Source: Neisseria subflava (GTDB taxonomy: Bacteria; Pseudomonadota; Gammaproteobacteria; Burkholderiales; Neisseriaceae). From it: 64,000 bases of DNA. Of this stretch, positions 43,277 through 52,364 are shown piece after piece. The translations under genes were made by a program, and so were the position numbers. Below the pieces are notes generated by a model. It was not told where the DNA came from. It ran no database searches and worked only from the letters and a program-made list of their open reading frames with translations. The DNA is taken from NCBI RefSeq assembly GCF_005221305.1, contig NZ_CP039887.1, forward strand, positions 310,001 to 374,000. The letters are read 5' to 3'. How positions within the stretch are numbered: position 1 is the stretch's first letter; every line of letters begins with the position of its first letter.

Positions 43277-43321
43277 TAATACCACCCAACCACTTTTTAC
43301 CAAAATTAAGGAGTACTTAAA

Positions 43322-45577
43322 ATGGGACAGTACAAGAAGCTTTGGTACTTGCTGTTTGCCGTGCTGGCAGTATGCTTTACCATTCTTGGTTATATGGGTA
43401 GCGAAGTCTATAAAAAGGCTCCGCCATACCCTGAACAAGTCGTTTCTGCATCCGGCAAAGTCCTGATGACCAAAGACGATATTTTGGCAGGTCAATCTGC
43501 ATGGCAAACTATCGGCGGTATGGAAGTCGGCTCTGTATTGGGGCACGGTGCATACCAAGCTCCGGACTGGACTGCCGACTGGCTGCACCGCGAGCTGGTT
43601 GCATGGTTGGATCTGACTGCGCAAGAAACTTACGGCAAAAAATTTGACGAAGTTTCTCCTGAAGAACAAGCTGTTCTGAAAACCCGTTTGGCTGACGAAT
43701 ACCGCAACCAAAGCCGTGTTAAGGAAGACGGTTCTGTCGTTGTCAGTGAAACCCGCGTGAAAGCGATCGAAAGCATCCTGCCTTACTACCACGGTGTGTA
43801 CAGCGACGATCCTAAGTTCCAAACCACTCGCGAACACTTTGCAATGAAAAACAACACATTGCCAAGCCAAGAAGCGCGTGAAAAACTGTTCAACTTCTTC
43901 TTCTGGACTTCTTGGTCTGCTTCGACCAACCGTCCTGACGAGAATTTCACTTACACCAACAACTGGCCTCACGAGCCTTTGATCAACAACGTACCGACTA
44001 CTGAAAACTACATGTGGTCTTTCACCAGCGTGGTATTGTTGCTGATGGGTATCGGCTTGCTGATGTGGGGTTACTCTTTCTTGACTAAGCATGAAGAGGT
44101 TGAAGTACCTACTGAAGATCCTATCTCTAAAGTACAACTGACTCCTTCTCAAAAAGCGTTAGGCAAATATGTATTCCTGACTGTTGCGCTGTTTGTCGTA
44201 CAAGTACTGTTGGGTGGTTTGACCGCTCACTATACTGTTGAAGGTCAAGGCTTCTACGGTATCGATACCGCACTGGGCTTTGAAATGGCCGATTGGTTCC
44301 CATATGCATTGACTCGTACTTGGCACATCCAATCCGCTATTTTCTGGATTGCAACCGGCTTCCTGACAGCAGGTCTGTTCTTGGCTCCGATTGTGAACGG
44401 CGGTAAAGATCCTAAATTCCAACGTGCCGGTGTGAACTTCCTGTACATTGCCCTGTTCATCGTAGTCGGCGGTTCTTACGCAGGTAACTTCTTTGCTTTG
44501 ACTCACATCATTCCACCTGAACTGAACTTCTGGTTCGGCCACCAAGGTTACGAATACTTGGATTTGGGTCGTTTCTGGCAACTTCTGCTGATGGTCGGCT
44601 TGCTGTTGTGGCTGTTCCTGATGTTGCGTTGCACCGTCTCTGCCTTTAAAGAAAAAGGTACAGATAAAAACCTGTTGGCTATCTTCGTAGCTTCTATGGT
44701 CGGTGTGGGTGTGTTCTACGCTCCTGGCTTGTTCTACGGTGAGAAATCTCCAATCGCCGTAATGGAATACTGGCGTTGGTGGGTGGTTCACCTGTGGGTA
44801 GAAGGCTTCTTCGAAGTATTCGCTACTGCCGCTTTCGCATTCATCTTCTACAACATGGGCTTTGTCCGCCGTAGTACCGCTACTGCTTCTACTCTGGCTG
44901 CTGCCGCCATCTTCATGTTGGGCGGTATCCCAGGTACATTGCACCACTTGTACTTCTCCGGCTCTACCTCTGCTTCTATGGCAATCGGTGCATGTTTCTC
45001 CGCTTTGGAAGTTGTGCCTTTGGTTCTGCTGGGTCGTGAAGCTTACGAACACTGGTCTTACCAACACCTGTCCGACTGGGCGAAACGTCTGCGTTGGCCT
45101 CTGATGTGCTTCGTAGCAGTTGCCTTCTGGAACATGATCGGTGCCGGCGTATTCGGCTTCCTGATTAACCCGCCGATTTCCCTGTTCTACATCCAAGGTC
45201 TGAACACTACTGCAGTTCACGCTCACGCGGCTCTGTTCGGTGTGTATGGTTTCTTGGCTCTGGGCTTCGTATTGCTGGTTGCACGCTACCTGAAACCTAA
45301 TGTTCAATTTGACGACAAATTGATGACTTGGGGCTTCTGGCTGCTGAACGGCGGTCTGGTGGGTATGATTGCCATCAGCCTGTTGCCGGTCGGCGTGATT
45401 CAAGCTTACGCTTCTATCACTCATGGTCTGTGGTATGCACGTAGCGAAGAGTTCCTGCAAATGGAAATCCTGGATACCCTGCGTTGGGTTCGTACCGCTG
45501 CTGACTTGATCTTCATCGGTGGTGCTGTCTGCGTTGCTATCCAAGCTACCAAAATTGTATTCAGCCGCGATAAATAA
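43322..45577 (+). CDS. norB: Quinol-dependent nitric oxide reductase (qNor)
   Basis: A 751-residue inner-membrane enzyme reducing NO to N2O with quinol electrons. The long N-terminal extension, with a periplasmic domain between the first helix and the haem-copper-oxidase fold, marks the single-subunit qNor type. Haem and FeB ligands are seen in RTWHIQSAIFWIATGF (near 338), WVVHLWVEGFFEVF (near 489), GTLHHLYFSG (near 540) and NTTAVHAHAALFGVYGF (near 628). AAGGAG precedes the ATG. With AniA across the shared control region it completes nitrite to N2O reduction and removes toxic NO. Confidence 0.97.
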   Translation: MGQYKKLWYLLFAVLAVCFTILGYMGSEVYKKAPPYPEQVVSASGKVLMTKDDILAGQSAWQTIGGMEVGSVLGHGAYQAPDWTADWLHRELVAWLDLTAQETYGKKFDEVSPEEQAVLKTRLADEYRNQSRVKEDGSVVVSETRVKAIESILPYYHGVYSDDPKFQTTREHFAMKNNTLPSQEAREKLFNFFFWTSWSASTNRPDENFTYTNNWPHEPLINNVPTTENYMWSFTSVVLLLMGIGLLMWGYSFLTKHEEVEVPTEDPISKVQLTPSQKALGKYVFLTVALFVVQVLLGGLTAHYTVEGQGFYGIDTALGFEMADWFPYALTRTWHIQSAIFWIATGFLTAGLFLAPIVNGGKDPKFQRAGVNFLYIALFIVVGGSYAGNFFALTHIIPPELNFWFGHQGYEYLDLGRFWQLLLMVGLLLWLFLMLRCTVSAFKEKGTDKNLLAIFVASMVGVGVFYAPGLFYGEKSPIAVMEYWRWWVVHLWVEGFFEVFATAAFAFIFYNMGFVRRSTATASTLAAAAIFMLGGIPGTLHHLYFSGSTSASMAIGACFSALEVVPLVLLGREAYEHWSYQHLSDWAKRLRWPLMCFVAVAFWNMIGAGVFGFLINPPISLFYIQGLNTTAVHAHAALFGVYGFLALGFVLLVARYLKPNVQFDDKLMTWGFWLLNGGLVGMIAISLLPVGVIQAYASITHGLWYARSEEFLQMEILDTLRWVRTAADLIFIGGAVCVAIQATKIVFSRDK

Positions 45578-45596
45578 TCTTAAGCTGAATTAAATC

Positions 45597-45630
45597 GAAG
45601 GCCGTCTGAAAAGTTTTCAGACGGCCTTTC
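45597..45630 (+). terminator. Uptake-sequence terminator after norB
   Basis: GAAGGCCGTCTGAAAA and its complement with a one-base loop, 20 bases past norB. Confidence 0.8.
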
Positions 45631-45672
45631 TGTTATAATTTCAACATTCTTAAATTGACAAGACAAAACATT

Positions 45673-46572
45673 ATGTTCAACCAAGCTGCTCAAGAGCTGA
45701 CCACTGTTCGCGATTTATTGCGTTTCGCCGTCAGCCGTTTTAATGATGCCGGACTGTTTTTCGGACACGGAAGTGATAATGCCCATGACGAGGCGGCCTA
45801 TCTGATTTTGCACACTTTGAACCTGCCTTTGGATACGTTGGAGCCTTATTTGGATGCCAAATTGTTGCAAAGTGAGAAGGAGGAAGTGTTGTCGATTATC
45901 GAACGTCGCGCAGTTGAGCATATTCCTGCCGCATATCTGACGCATCAGGCATGGCAGGGCGAGTTTGATTTTTATGTCGATGAGCGCGTTATTGTGCCTC
46001 GTTCTTTTATTTACGAATTGCTTGGTGATGGTATCCGTCCTTGGATTGAACATGATGAGTTGGTGCATCGAGCTTTAGATTTGTGTACCGGTAGCGGCTG
46101 TTTGGCCATTCAAATGGCGCATCACTATCCCGACGCACAAATCGATGCCGTTGATTTAAGCTTGGATGCGCTGGAAGTGGCCGCCATCAATATCGAAGAT
46201 TATGGCTTGGAAGACCGCATCAGCTTGGTGCATACCGATTTGTTTGAAGGTTTGGATGAAACCTACGACTTAATTGTTTCCAATCCGCCTTATGTTGATG
46301 CGGAATCTGTGGAGGCGTTGCCTGATGAATACCTGCATGAGCCGGAATTGGCTTTGGGTAGTGGCGAAGATGGTTTGGACGCTACACGTCAAATCATTCT
46401 GCAAGCGGCAAAATATCTGAATCCGAAAGGTGTATTGTTGGTTGAAATCGGTCACAACCGTGAAGTATTGGAGGCTGCTTATCCTGAATTACCGTTTACT
46501 TGGTTGGAAACCAGCGGTGGCGATGGGTTTGTATTCCTGTTGACCCGCGAGCAATTATTGGGTGAAGAATAG
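45673..46572 (+). CDS. prmB: 50S ribosomal protein L3 glutamine methyltransferase
   Basis: A 299-residue SAM-dependent enzyme that methylates a glutamine of ribosomal protein L3. The family motif NPPYVD (IVSNPPYVDAESVEALP, near 205) and the SAM site ALDLCTGSGCLAIQMA (near 133) are present. PrmB rather than PrmC is indicated by the early region (AAYLILHTLNLPLDTLEPYLDA) and by the LEPELALGSGEDGLD-like block. The start at 45673 (MFNQAAQEL) fits better than six upstream codons. A TATAAT box lies at about 45634-45639. Confidence 0.88.
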   Translation: MFNQAAQELTTVRDLLRFAVSRFNDAGLFFGHGSDNAHDEAAYLILHTLNLPLDTLEPYLDAKLLQSEKEEVLSIIERRAVEHIPAAYLTHQAWQGEFDFYVDERVIVPRSFIYELLGDGIRPWIEHDELVHRALDLCTGSGCLAIQMAHHYPDAQIDAVDLSLDALEVAAINIEDYGLEDRISLVHTDLFEGLDETYDLIVSNPPYVDAESVEALPDEYLHEPELALGSGEDGLDATRQIILQAAKYLNPKGVLLVEIGHNREVLEAAYPELPFTWLETSGGDGFVFLLTREQLLGEE

Positions 46573-46590
46573 ATTATTTTGATATAAATA

Positions 46591-46631
46591 AAACAAAGGC
46601 CGTCTGAAAAAGTTTCAGACGGCCTTTGTTT
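46591..46631 (+). terminator. Uptake-sequence terminator after prmB
   Basis: AAACAAAGGCCGTCTGAAA and its complement, followed by TTT. The rest of the gap to the next gene holds only AT-rich sequence. Confidence 0.85.
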
Positions 46632-46797
46632 CATAAAATTTTTAATATTTTAAGAAAATACAAATGCCTATGGTATGCTGAATATGAAATCCAAGCAGGC
46701 TTTGAAACTATGGCTTATAATATTTGTCATAGTTTCTAATGTCAGTGGATTTTTATTGCTAACTTTTTGTAGAACATATACTGCCAAACTCCATATT

Positions 46798-47535
46798 ATG
46801 AATAATTATTTAAAATCAGGCCTGTTGGCTGCTGCCTTGTTCAGCATGCCCGTTGCCGCCTTTGCCCAGCAACATACCGTTTATTTCAATCAAAACGGTA
46901 AACTGACGGCGACCATGCCTTCGGTTGCTTATGTCCGCCAATACAAGATTGAGGCAGGCAAGGCGCAGGTGCAGGATTTTTACTATCCATCGATGAAAAA
47001 ATATTCTGATCCTTATGAAGTACCTGCCAGTCAGATTAAGGTTTTTGTGCCGGCGTTGGGTAATGGTACGCTGACCCTGTGGCATTTCAACGGTCAGAAA
47101 AAGATGGTCGGCAGCTATCGCAACGGCAAACCTCATGGCGAATGGGTCAACTGGTATCCAAACGGCAAAAAATCTGCGGTGATGCCTTATCAAAATGGTC
47201 TGAGCGAGGGCGTGGGTTCCCGCTATTACCGAAATGGTGTGAAAGAAAGCGAAATCCAATTTAAGCACGATAAGGCCAATGGTTATTGGAAACAATGGTA
47301 TTCAGACGGCAGCCCGAAAACCGAAATGATGATGAGCAATGACAAACCGACGGAGATTATCAGTTGGGATGAAAATGGCCGCATCGTGTCTGAATTGAGT
47401 ATTCGCAACGGTAAACGCAGCGGCATTATTTTGGATTGGTATGATGATGGTGCGAAGAAATCCGAGTTGGTTTATAAAGACGACCAGTTGGTGAAAAAAA
47501 CTTTCTGGGATACGGACGGATACGTTCTCGAATGA
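46798..47535 (+). CDS. Secreted MORN/YwqK-repeat protein
   Basis: A 245-residue exported protein. A signal peptide (LKSGLLAAALFSMPVAAFAQ) is followed by ~60 residues and then tandem YwqK/MORN-like units: LWHFNGQKKMVGSYRNGKPHG, WYPNGKKSAVMPYQNG, YYRNGVKESEIQFKHDKANG, WYSDGSPKTEMM and WYDDGAKKSELVYKD. Such repeats form beta hairpins that often mediate protein contacts; some family members are annotated as antitoxins, but no toxin gene is seen here. I took the ATG at 46798 for the clean signal peptide; an in-frame ATG at 46675 adds 41 residues with another hydrophobic stretch. Confidence 0.72.
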   Translation: MNNYLKSGLLAAALFSMPVAAFAQQHTVYFNQNGKLTATMPSVAYVRQYKIEAGKAQVQDFYYPSMKKYSDPYEVPASQIKVFVPALGNGTLTLWHFNGQKKMVGSYRNGKPHGEWVNWYPNGKKSAVMPYQNGLSEGVGSRYYRNGVKESEIQFKHDKANGYWKQWYSDGSPKTEMMMSNDKPTEIISWDENGRIVSELSIRNGKRSGIILDWYDDGAKKSELVYKDDQLVKKTFWDTDGYVLE

Positions 47536-47545
47536 TTTTGACAAT

Positions 47546-47579
47546 AAAAAACCGCAGGCTGATCAGCTTGCGGTTTTTT
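47546..47579. terminator. Bidirectional terminator between the MORN gene and apt
   Basis: AAAAAACCGCAGGCTGA pairs with TCAGCTTGCGGTTTTTT (one G-U). It has T-runs on both strands, serves two convergent genes and has no uptake sequence. Confidence 0.9.
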
Positions 47580-47580
47580 A

Positions 47581-48141
47581 TTACATACAGCCTTTGTTTT
47601 GGCATAGGGTAAATAACGGTGCGCCGCTTTCACGGATTTTTTTGCCGCCGTCCAAGTCGGTAAATTCTAAAATGGCAGCCGCTTCGATTACTTCGCCGCC
47701 CAGTTTTCGGATCAGCTCGACACCTGCCAGCATTGTGCCGCCGGTTGCCACCAAATCATCTACCAACAAAACGCGTGCGCCCGGCTTGATGGCGTCGGTA
47801 TGGATTTCTACCGTTGCTTCGCCATATTCCAAAGCATAACTTTGAGAAACCGTATCAAACGGTAGTTTGCCTTTTTTGCGGATGGGGACAAAGCCGACGT
47901 TCAGCTGATAGGCCAAAGCCGCACCAATGATGAAGCCGCGCGCATCCAAGCCTGCCACGACATCAACTTTTTGCCCCATATAGCGGTAAACCAGTAAATC
48001 GACCAGCAGGCGGAAATATTCTGCGCTTTGCAAAACGGGAGTAATGTCATGAAACAAAATCCCTTTTTGCGGCCAGTTTTTAATTTTACGGATTTTGTCC
48101 GCCAAAGCTTCTACGCCCATTACTTCAGGATGAATCAACAT
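47581..48141 (-). CDS. apt: Adenine phosphoribosyltransferase
   Basis: A 186-residue purine-salvage enzyme making AMP from adenine and PRPP. The PRPP-binding motif VLLVDDLVATGGTM (near 125) and the flexible-loop region KKGKLPFDTVSQSYALEYG (near 88) are clear, as is GLDARGFIIGAALAYQL (near 63). Start at 48141; MGVEALADK seven codons later is an alternative. It is divergent from gmk, so two purine-nucleotide genes share one control region. Confidence 0.93.
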   Translation of the reverse strand: MLIHPEVMGVEALADKIRKIKNWPQKGILFHDITPVLQSAEYFRLLVDLLVYRYMGQKVDVVAGLDARGFIIGAALAYQLNVGFVPIRKKGKLPFDTVSQSYALEYGEATVEIHTDAIKPGARVLLVDDLVATGGTMLAGVELIRKLGGEVIEAAAILEFTDLDGGKKIRESGAPLFTLCQNKGCM

Positions 48142-48270
48142 CTCGACATTCCGAAATCAAAAAGTTTTTAACACGATATTGTAGCGGTCATATGCGGACT
48201 TGCCAAATTAATCGATACAATAGCCAAATTTTGCAACATGCCGTCTGAAATTCCGAGAAACATTGTGTTG

Positions 48271-48279
48271 TGTTATAAT
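48271..48279 (+). promoter_or_regulatory. Extended -10 promoter of the gmk-rpoZ-spoT unit
   Basis: TGTTATAAT gives a TG-extended perfect TATAAT about 30 bases before the gmk ATG. An ATGCCGTCTGAA uptake sequence lies just upstream (48239-48250). Confidence 0.5.
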
Positions 48280-48309
48280 TTACAGGTACATACCATCGGC
48301 TGAACCACC

Positions 48310-48927
48310 ATGCAAAATCATAAAAAAGGCAATATTTACATCATTTCTGCCGCTTCCGGAACAGGTAAAACGACCTTGGTGTCGCGCCTGTTGAAAAATC
48401 ATGACGACATCCGTGTTTCTATTTCTCATACCACACGTCAGCCGCGAGAGGGTGAGGCACATGGTGTGCATTACCACTTTGTTCCCAAAGAAGAATTTGA
48501 ATCACTGATTGAGCAAAGAGCCTTTTTGGAACACGCCAATGTGTTCGGCAATTATTACGGCACCAGCATCGCCGGCGTGAATTCGTTAAGCGAAGAGGGC
48601 TATGACGTAATTTTGGAAATTGATGTGCAAGGTGCGGCGCAAGTGCGTAAATCGTTGCCTGAAGCCAGCAGTATTTTTATCCTGCCGCCTTCCTTTGAGG
48701 TATTGGCGCAACGTTTGATCGGCCGTGGTACAGACAGCGAAGAAGTTATTCAGACACGTCTTTCAAAAGCCCGTCATGAGATTGAGCAATCCGTTTTGTT
48801 CGATTACGTTGTCGTGAATGACGATTTGGATCGTGCCGAAGCCGATTTGTTCCACATTATTAAAGCAGGCCGTCTGAAAAAATCCTCTCAACAGGGATTT
48901 ATCTCAAACCTGTTGGAAAATTCCTAA
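48310..48927 (+). CDS. gmk: Guanylate kinase
   Basis: A 205-residue enzyme phosphorylating GMP to GDP. The P-loop is AASGTGKTTLVSRL (near 15), the GMP-binding segment is SHTTRQPREGEAHGVHYHFV (near 41) and YGTSIAGVN lies near 82. It is first in a gmk-rpoZ-spoT order like the enterobacterial operon, which links GTP supply with (p)ppGpp metabolism. The 3' end includes an uptake sequence in frame. Confidence 0.95.
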   Translation: MQNHKKGNIYIISAASGTGKTTLVSRLLKNHDDIRVSISHTTRQPREGEAHGVHYHFVPKEEFESLIEQRAFLEHANVFGNYYGTSIAGVNSLSEEGYDVILEIDVQGAAQVRKSLPEASSIFILPPSFEVLAQRLIGRGTDSEEVIQTRLSKARHEIEQSVLFDYVVVNDDLDRAEADLFHIIKAGRLKKSSQQGFISNLLENS

Positions 48928-48979
48928 AAAACAGCGAAAATAACCGTTTATTTGAAACATAGAAAGAAAGCAAGCAAAC

Positions 48980-49186
48980 ATGGCCCGTATTACTACTGAA
49001 GACTGCACAGGTAAAATCCCTAACCACTTCGACCTTACCCTCGTTGCCGCCCGTCGCGCACGCCAATTAGAAAACGGCAATACGCCTTTGGTTGACGACA
49101 TCCGCAACAATAAACCAACCGTAACCGCCCTGCGCGAAATCGCTGCTGGACAAATCGGAATCGAGCTGCTGACCCGCAACAAATAA
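48980..49186 (+). CDS. rpoZ: RNA polymerase omega subunit
   Basis: A 68-residue protein with the omega pattern MARITTEDC, NHFDLTLVAARRARQLE and KPTVTALREIAAG. It helps assemble RNA polymerase and forms part of the ppGpp site. AGAAAGAAAGCAAGCAAAC precedes the ATG. It lies between gmk and spoT on the same strand. Confidence 0.95.
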   Translation: MARITTEDCTGKIPNHFDLTLVAARRARQLENGNTPLVDDIRNNKPTVTALREIAAGQIGIELLTRNK

Positions 49187-49290
49187 ACCAACCGGCAAAC
49201 CGATAAAACCGCCGCGCGGACTGTATCGGTGCGATATCACAACCGATACAGTCTGACGGCTTAAAAATAGCCATAAAAGGCCGTCTGAAA

Positions 49291-51345
49291 ATGCCAGCCC
49301 CACTGCCTACCGCCCCCTATGATCCGTTGACAGCAGAAGCGCGCGAGCTTCTGTTTCGCACCGCATCCTATCTCAATACCAACGAGCAGGCCGAGCTTGA
49401 AAGAGCCGTTGCCTACGCTTTCCACGCCCATGACGGACAAACCCGTAAAAGCGGCGAACCCTACATCACCCATCCCCTTGCCGTTGCCACGCAGCTTGCG
49501 ATTTGGCACATGGATGTTCAAGGCCTTTGCGCGGGCGTTATGCACGATGTATTGGAAGATACGGGCGTGACCAAAGTCGAAATGGCGGCAGAATTCGGCG
49601 ATACCATTGCCGAAATGGTAGACGGCCTCTCCAAACTGGAAAAACTCAAATTTGAAGATCATGCCGAGCATCAGGCGGAAAGTTTCCGCAAGCTTATCCT
49701 CGCCATGACTAAAGATGTGCGTGTCATCGTCGTCAAACTTGCCGACCGATTGCACAATATGCGCACCCTTGGCTCTATGCGTCCGGAAAAACGCCGCCGC
49801 ATCGCCAAAGAAACCCTCGAAATCTATGCTCAAATCGCCAACCGCATTGGCCTGAACAATGCATATCAAGAACTTCAAGACCTATCGTTCCAAAACCTCC
49901 ACCCAAGACGCTACGAAACCCTGAAAAAAGCCATGAACAACAGCCGCAAAAATCGCCGCGATGTTGTCGGCAAAGTGTTGCGTGCATTTGGTCAGCGTTT
50001 GGTCGGTGTCAATATTGAAGCCAAAATCAAAGGCCGCGAGAAAAACTTATACGGCATCCATCAAAAAATGCTGGCCAAAAAGCTGCGTTTTGCAGAAGTG
50101 ATGGATATTTACGGCTTTCGGGTCATTGTAAACAGCATTCCTGCCTGTTATGCCGCGTTGGGCGCATTGCATAATTTATACCATCCCAAGCCTGGCCGTT
50201 TTAAAGACTATATTGCCATTCCGAAAAGCAATGGTTATCAAAGCCTGCACACGACCTTGGTCGGCCCTTACGGTTTGCCGATCGAAGTGCAAATCCGTAC
50301 GCGTGAAATGGATGCTGTGGCTGAGGGAGGTATTGCCGGCCATTGGATTTACAAATCCGGTGAAAATACTCCGGATCAAGCCGTCCTCCATACCAACCAA
50401 TGGCTCAAAAACATCCTTGATTTGCAAGCCAGCAGCGCGAACGCCATCGAATTCCTTGAGCACGTCAAAGTCGATCTGTTCCCCAACGAAGTCTATATCC
50501 TGACGCCCAAAGGCAAAATCCTCACCCTGCCTAAGGGTTCGACGCCGATTGACTTTGCCTATGCCGTTCACACCAATATCGGTCATAAAACCGTTGCCGC
50601 GCGTATCAATAACGTCATGATGCCGTTGCGTACCAAGCTGAAAACCGGCGATACGGTAGAAATCATTACTTCCGAGCATGCCAAGCCTAATGTAGCATGG
50701 CTGAACTTTGCCGTTTCCAGCCGTGCGCGCAGCGCCATCCGCCAATACATTAAAAATCTGAATCGTCACGATGCCGTTGTTTTGGGTGAGAACCTGCTGC
50801 AAAAAGCTTTATCCAGCCTGTTGCCTAAAGACATCCTGCTTTCAGACGACCTCAAGGAAAAATACCTTGCCGATTTGAATACCAAACAAACATCGTTTGA
50901 AGAGGTTCTCTACAATGTCGGTATGGGGCATACTTTGCCGGTACACGTTGCCATGCACATTGCCGAGTTGGCAGGCCAACATTTTGGCAGCACGGTCAGA
51001 CTCAGCCCGATCAAAGTCAACGATCAAGAAACCGGCCGGATTCATTTTGCCGAATGTTGCCATCCGATTCCAGGCGATGCGATCCGCGCCTTATTGGTCA
51101 AAGACAAGGGTATGATTATCCACCGAGATACTTGTCAAACTTTGGTCAAAGCCGATCCGGAAGAGCAACTCGATGCGGGCTGGGACAGTTTGCGCAATCA
51201 AACGTACCGCACCATTCTCAATGTCAAATCTGAAGATGCGCATGGTTTGCTGGCTTCAATGGCGCAAGCGATTTCCAATTCCGGTGCGGATATCGAATCT
51301 GTGGATACGCCAACCAAAGCGCAAGCAGGAACGGAAGGTTTGTAG
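49291..51345 (+). CDS. spoT: SpoT/Rel bifunctional (p)ppGpp synthetase/hydrolase, frameshifted near the 3' end
   Basis: As read, 684 residues. The HD hydrolase site is intact (THPLAVATQLA, GVMHDVLEDTG, KLADRLHNMRTL near 150), so are the synthetase blocks (DIYGFRVIV, GRFKDYIAIPKSNGYQSLHTT near 310), TGS (VYILTPKGKILTLPKGSTPIDFAYAVHTNIG) and the zinc-finger region (FAECCHPIPGD). The frame breaks in the C-terminal ACT domain: ...AQAGTEGL then TAG. One extra T in GGTTTGTAG would restore GF-VEFKFTIKVKDL and 34 further codons to TAA at 51444-51446. So the last ~35 residues are lost by a one-base deletion or a sequencing slip. The plus-strand order gmk-rpoZ-spoT supports the identity. Confidence 0.92.
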   Translation: MPAPLPTAPYDPLTAEARELLFRTASYLNTNEQAELERAVAYAFHAHDGQTRKSGEPYITHPLAVATQLAIWHMDVQGLCAGVMHDVLEDTGVTKVEMAAEFGDTIAEMVDGLSKLEKLKFEDHAEHQAESFRKLILAMTKDVRVIVVKLADRLHNMRTLGSMRPEKRRRIAKETLEIYAQIANRIGLNNAYQELQDLSFQNLHPRRYETLKKAMNNSRKNRRDVVGKVLRAFGQRLVGVNIEAKIKGREKNLYGIHQKMLAKKLRFAEVMDIYGFRVIVNSIPACYAALGALHNLYHPKPGRFKDYIAIPKSNGYQSLHTTLVGPYGLPIEVQIRTREMDAVAEGGIAGHWIYKSGENTPDQAVLHTNQWLKNILDLQASSANAIEFLEHVKVDLFPNEVYILTPKGKILTLPKGSTPIDFAYAVHTNIGHKTVAARINNVMMPLRTKLKTGDTVEIITSEHAKPNVAWLNFAVSSRARSAIRQYIKNLNRHDAVVLGENLLQKALSSLLPKDILLSDDLKEKYLADLNTKQTSFEEVLYNVGMGHTLPVHVAMHIAELAGQHFGSTVRLSPIKVNDQETGRIHFAECCHPIPGDAIRALLVKDKGMIIHRDTCQTLVKADPEEQLDAGWDSLRNQTYRTILNVKSEDAHGLLASMAQAISNSGADIESVDTPTKAQAGTEGL

Positions 51346-51446
51346 AATTTAAATTCACAATTAAAGTCAAAGACTTGGATCAGGTTAATCAGATTATTCA
51401 TGCAATGCATGCCAATCCGAATATCCGCAAAGTGATTCGAGGATAA
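51342..51446 (+). pseudogene. Out-of-frame end of the spoT ACT domain
   Basis: Read one base out of phase from spoT, this stretch gives VEFKFTIKVKDL, DQVNQIIHAMHANPNIRKV and IRG then TAA. It is a normal end for a Rel/SpoT ACT domain and shows where the intact gene would stop. Confidence 0.8.
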
Positions 51447-51459
51447 TCTTGTTATAAGC

Positions 51460-51493
51460 AAAGGCCGTCTGAAAGTGTGTTCAGACGGCCTTT
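51460..51493 (+). terminator. Uptake-sequence terminator after spoT
   Basis: AAAGGCCGTCTGAA and its complement around GAGTGTG-like loop bases, followed by a T-run, just past the restored spoT stop. Confidence 0.85.
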
Positions 51494-51565
51494 TTGATGC
51501 TTACAAATAAAAGCTGTTGGCTTTTTTATAAGAGGGTTTATGGCTTTTTTGTAATTAGATTGGGT

Positions 51566-51727
51566 TTAACTCAACCAAAAACGGAAAACCAAAAAGAAAA
51601 CTAAGGCCAAAACGCCGGCCCAAACCAGCAGCATGAATCCGGCTACTGCCTGACCCAAGCGGTAAACAGGATTTTTGCGTTCGTCTTCGATTAGGGGATT
51701 AGGTGTATCGTGCGGTTTGTCGGACAT
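51566..51727 (-). CDS. Small single-helix membrane protein (hypothetical)
   Basis: A 53-residue ORF too short for most gene finders' cut-offs. It starts MSDKPHDTPNPLIEDERKNP, a polar cytoplasmic stretch, and continues into one strong helix (FMLLVWAGVLALVFFLVF) ending RFWLS. The conserved-looking NPVYRLGQAVAG before the helix and the sensible codon use suggest a real gene. GAGCTTC lies before the ATG. It sits alone between spoT and recX. I do not know its function. Confidence 0.65.
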   Translation of the reverse strand: MSDKPHDTPNPLIEDERKNPVYRLGQAVAGFMLLVWAGVLALVFFLVFRFWLS

Positions 51728-51802
51728 GATGAAGCTCTGATTGAATTATTGAATAAAAGCGTAAGGGTACGCCGATAGAAGCAAAGATTCAAGTGGGAAT
51801 GA

Positions 51803-52264
51803 TTATTGATAGAAGTCTTCGTCTTCATTCCACGCGGTTTTTAAGGCCGTCTGAATGGTGTCGGAGCCAAAGCCGCGATAGGCAAGGAAACGCGCTTGTT
51901 TTTGTTTTTCTTTCAAATCTTGAGCTTCTTGCTTGAATTTTTTACGCAAGACGGAAATGGCGGTTTGCAGCTCGTCTTCCCTATCGGGTAAGAACTCCCG
52001 ACAGTCGTCTGCATTGATACCTTGTTGCGCCAAGGCTTGCTTGAGGCGGAGCGTGCCATAACGGTTGCTCTTGCTGTGAATATAGGCTTCTGCGTAACGT
52101 TGGTCGGATTGCCAATTTCGTTCGGCGAATTCGTCCAAAACCTTTTCCAATTCTTCTTCACTTTCAGCGTGTGGGGCCAGTTTGCGTTTCAATCCAACAC
52201 GGCTGACTTCCTGACGGGAAAGAATATCCAAGGCGCGGGCGCGTAAGGTTTTGGGAGGTTTCAT
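51803..52264 (-). CDS. recX: Regulatory protein RecX
   Basis: A 153-residue RecA modulator. Three helical repeats are visible: RALDILSRQEVSRVGLKRKL, VLDEFAERNWQSDQRYAEAYI with SKSNRYGTLRLKQALAQQGI, and FLAYRGFGSDTIQTALK. In N. gonorrhoeae RecX promotes RecA activity. recA is not adjacent. The gene's leader is short, and gph lies downstream on the same strand's upstream side, so it is probably its own unit. Confidence 0.9.
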   Translation of the reverse strand: MKPPKTLRARALDILSRQEVSRVGLKRKLAPHAESEEELEKVLDEFAERNWQSDQRYAEAYIHSKSNRYGTLRLKQALAQQGINADDCREFLPDREDELQTAISVLRKKFKQEAQDLKEKQKQARFLAYRGFGSDTIQTALKTAWNEDEDFYQ

Positions 52265-52364
52265 GGGGATATGGAGGGGGAGGGATTTTAACTACATTGA
52301 ATTACATTTAAGACGGCCTGATTGGGTGAAAGCACCGAAAAGGCCGTCTGAAAATAAAGCCGAA

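Noticed and set aside
44159..45544. 461-codon open frame opposite norB
   Set aside because: Antisense shadow of a complete norB; the predicted protein is Gln/Thr/Ser-rich without recognisable domains.
46675..46797. Extended N-terminus of the MORN-repeat protein
   Set aside because: It would add a second hydrophobic stretch before a clean signal peptide; the ATG at 46798 explains export better.
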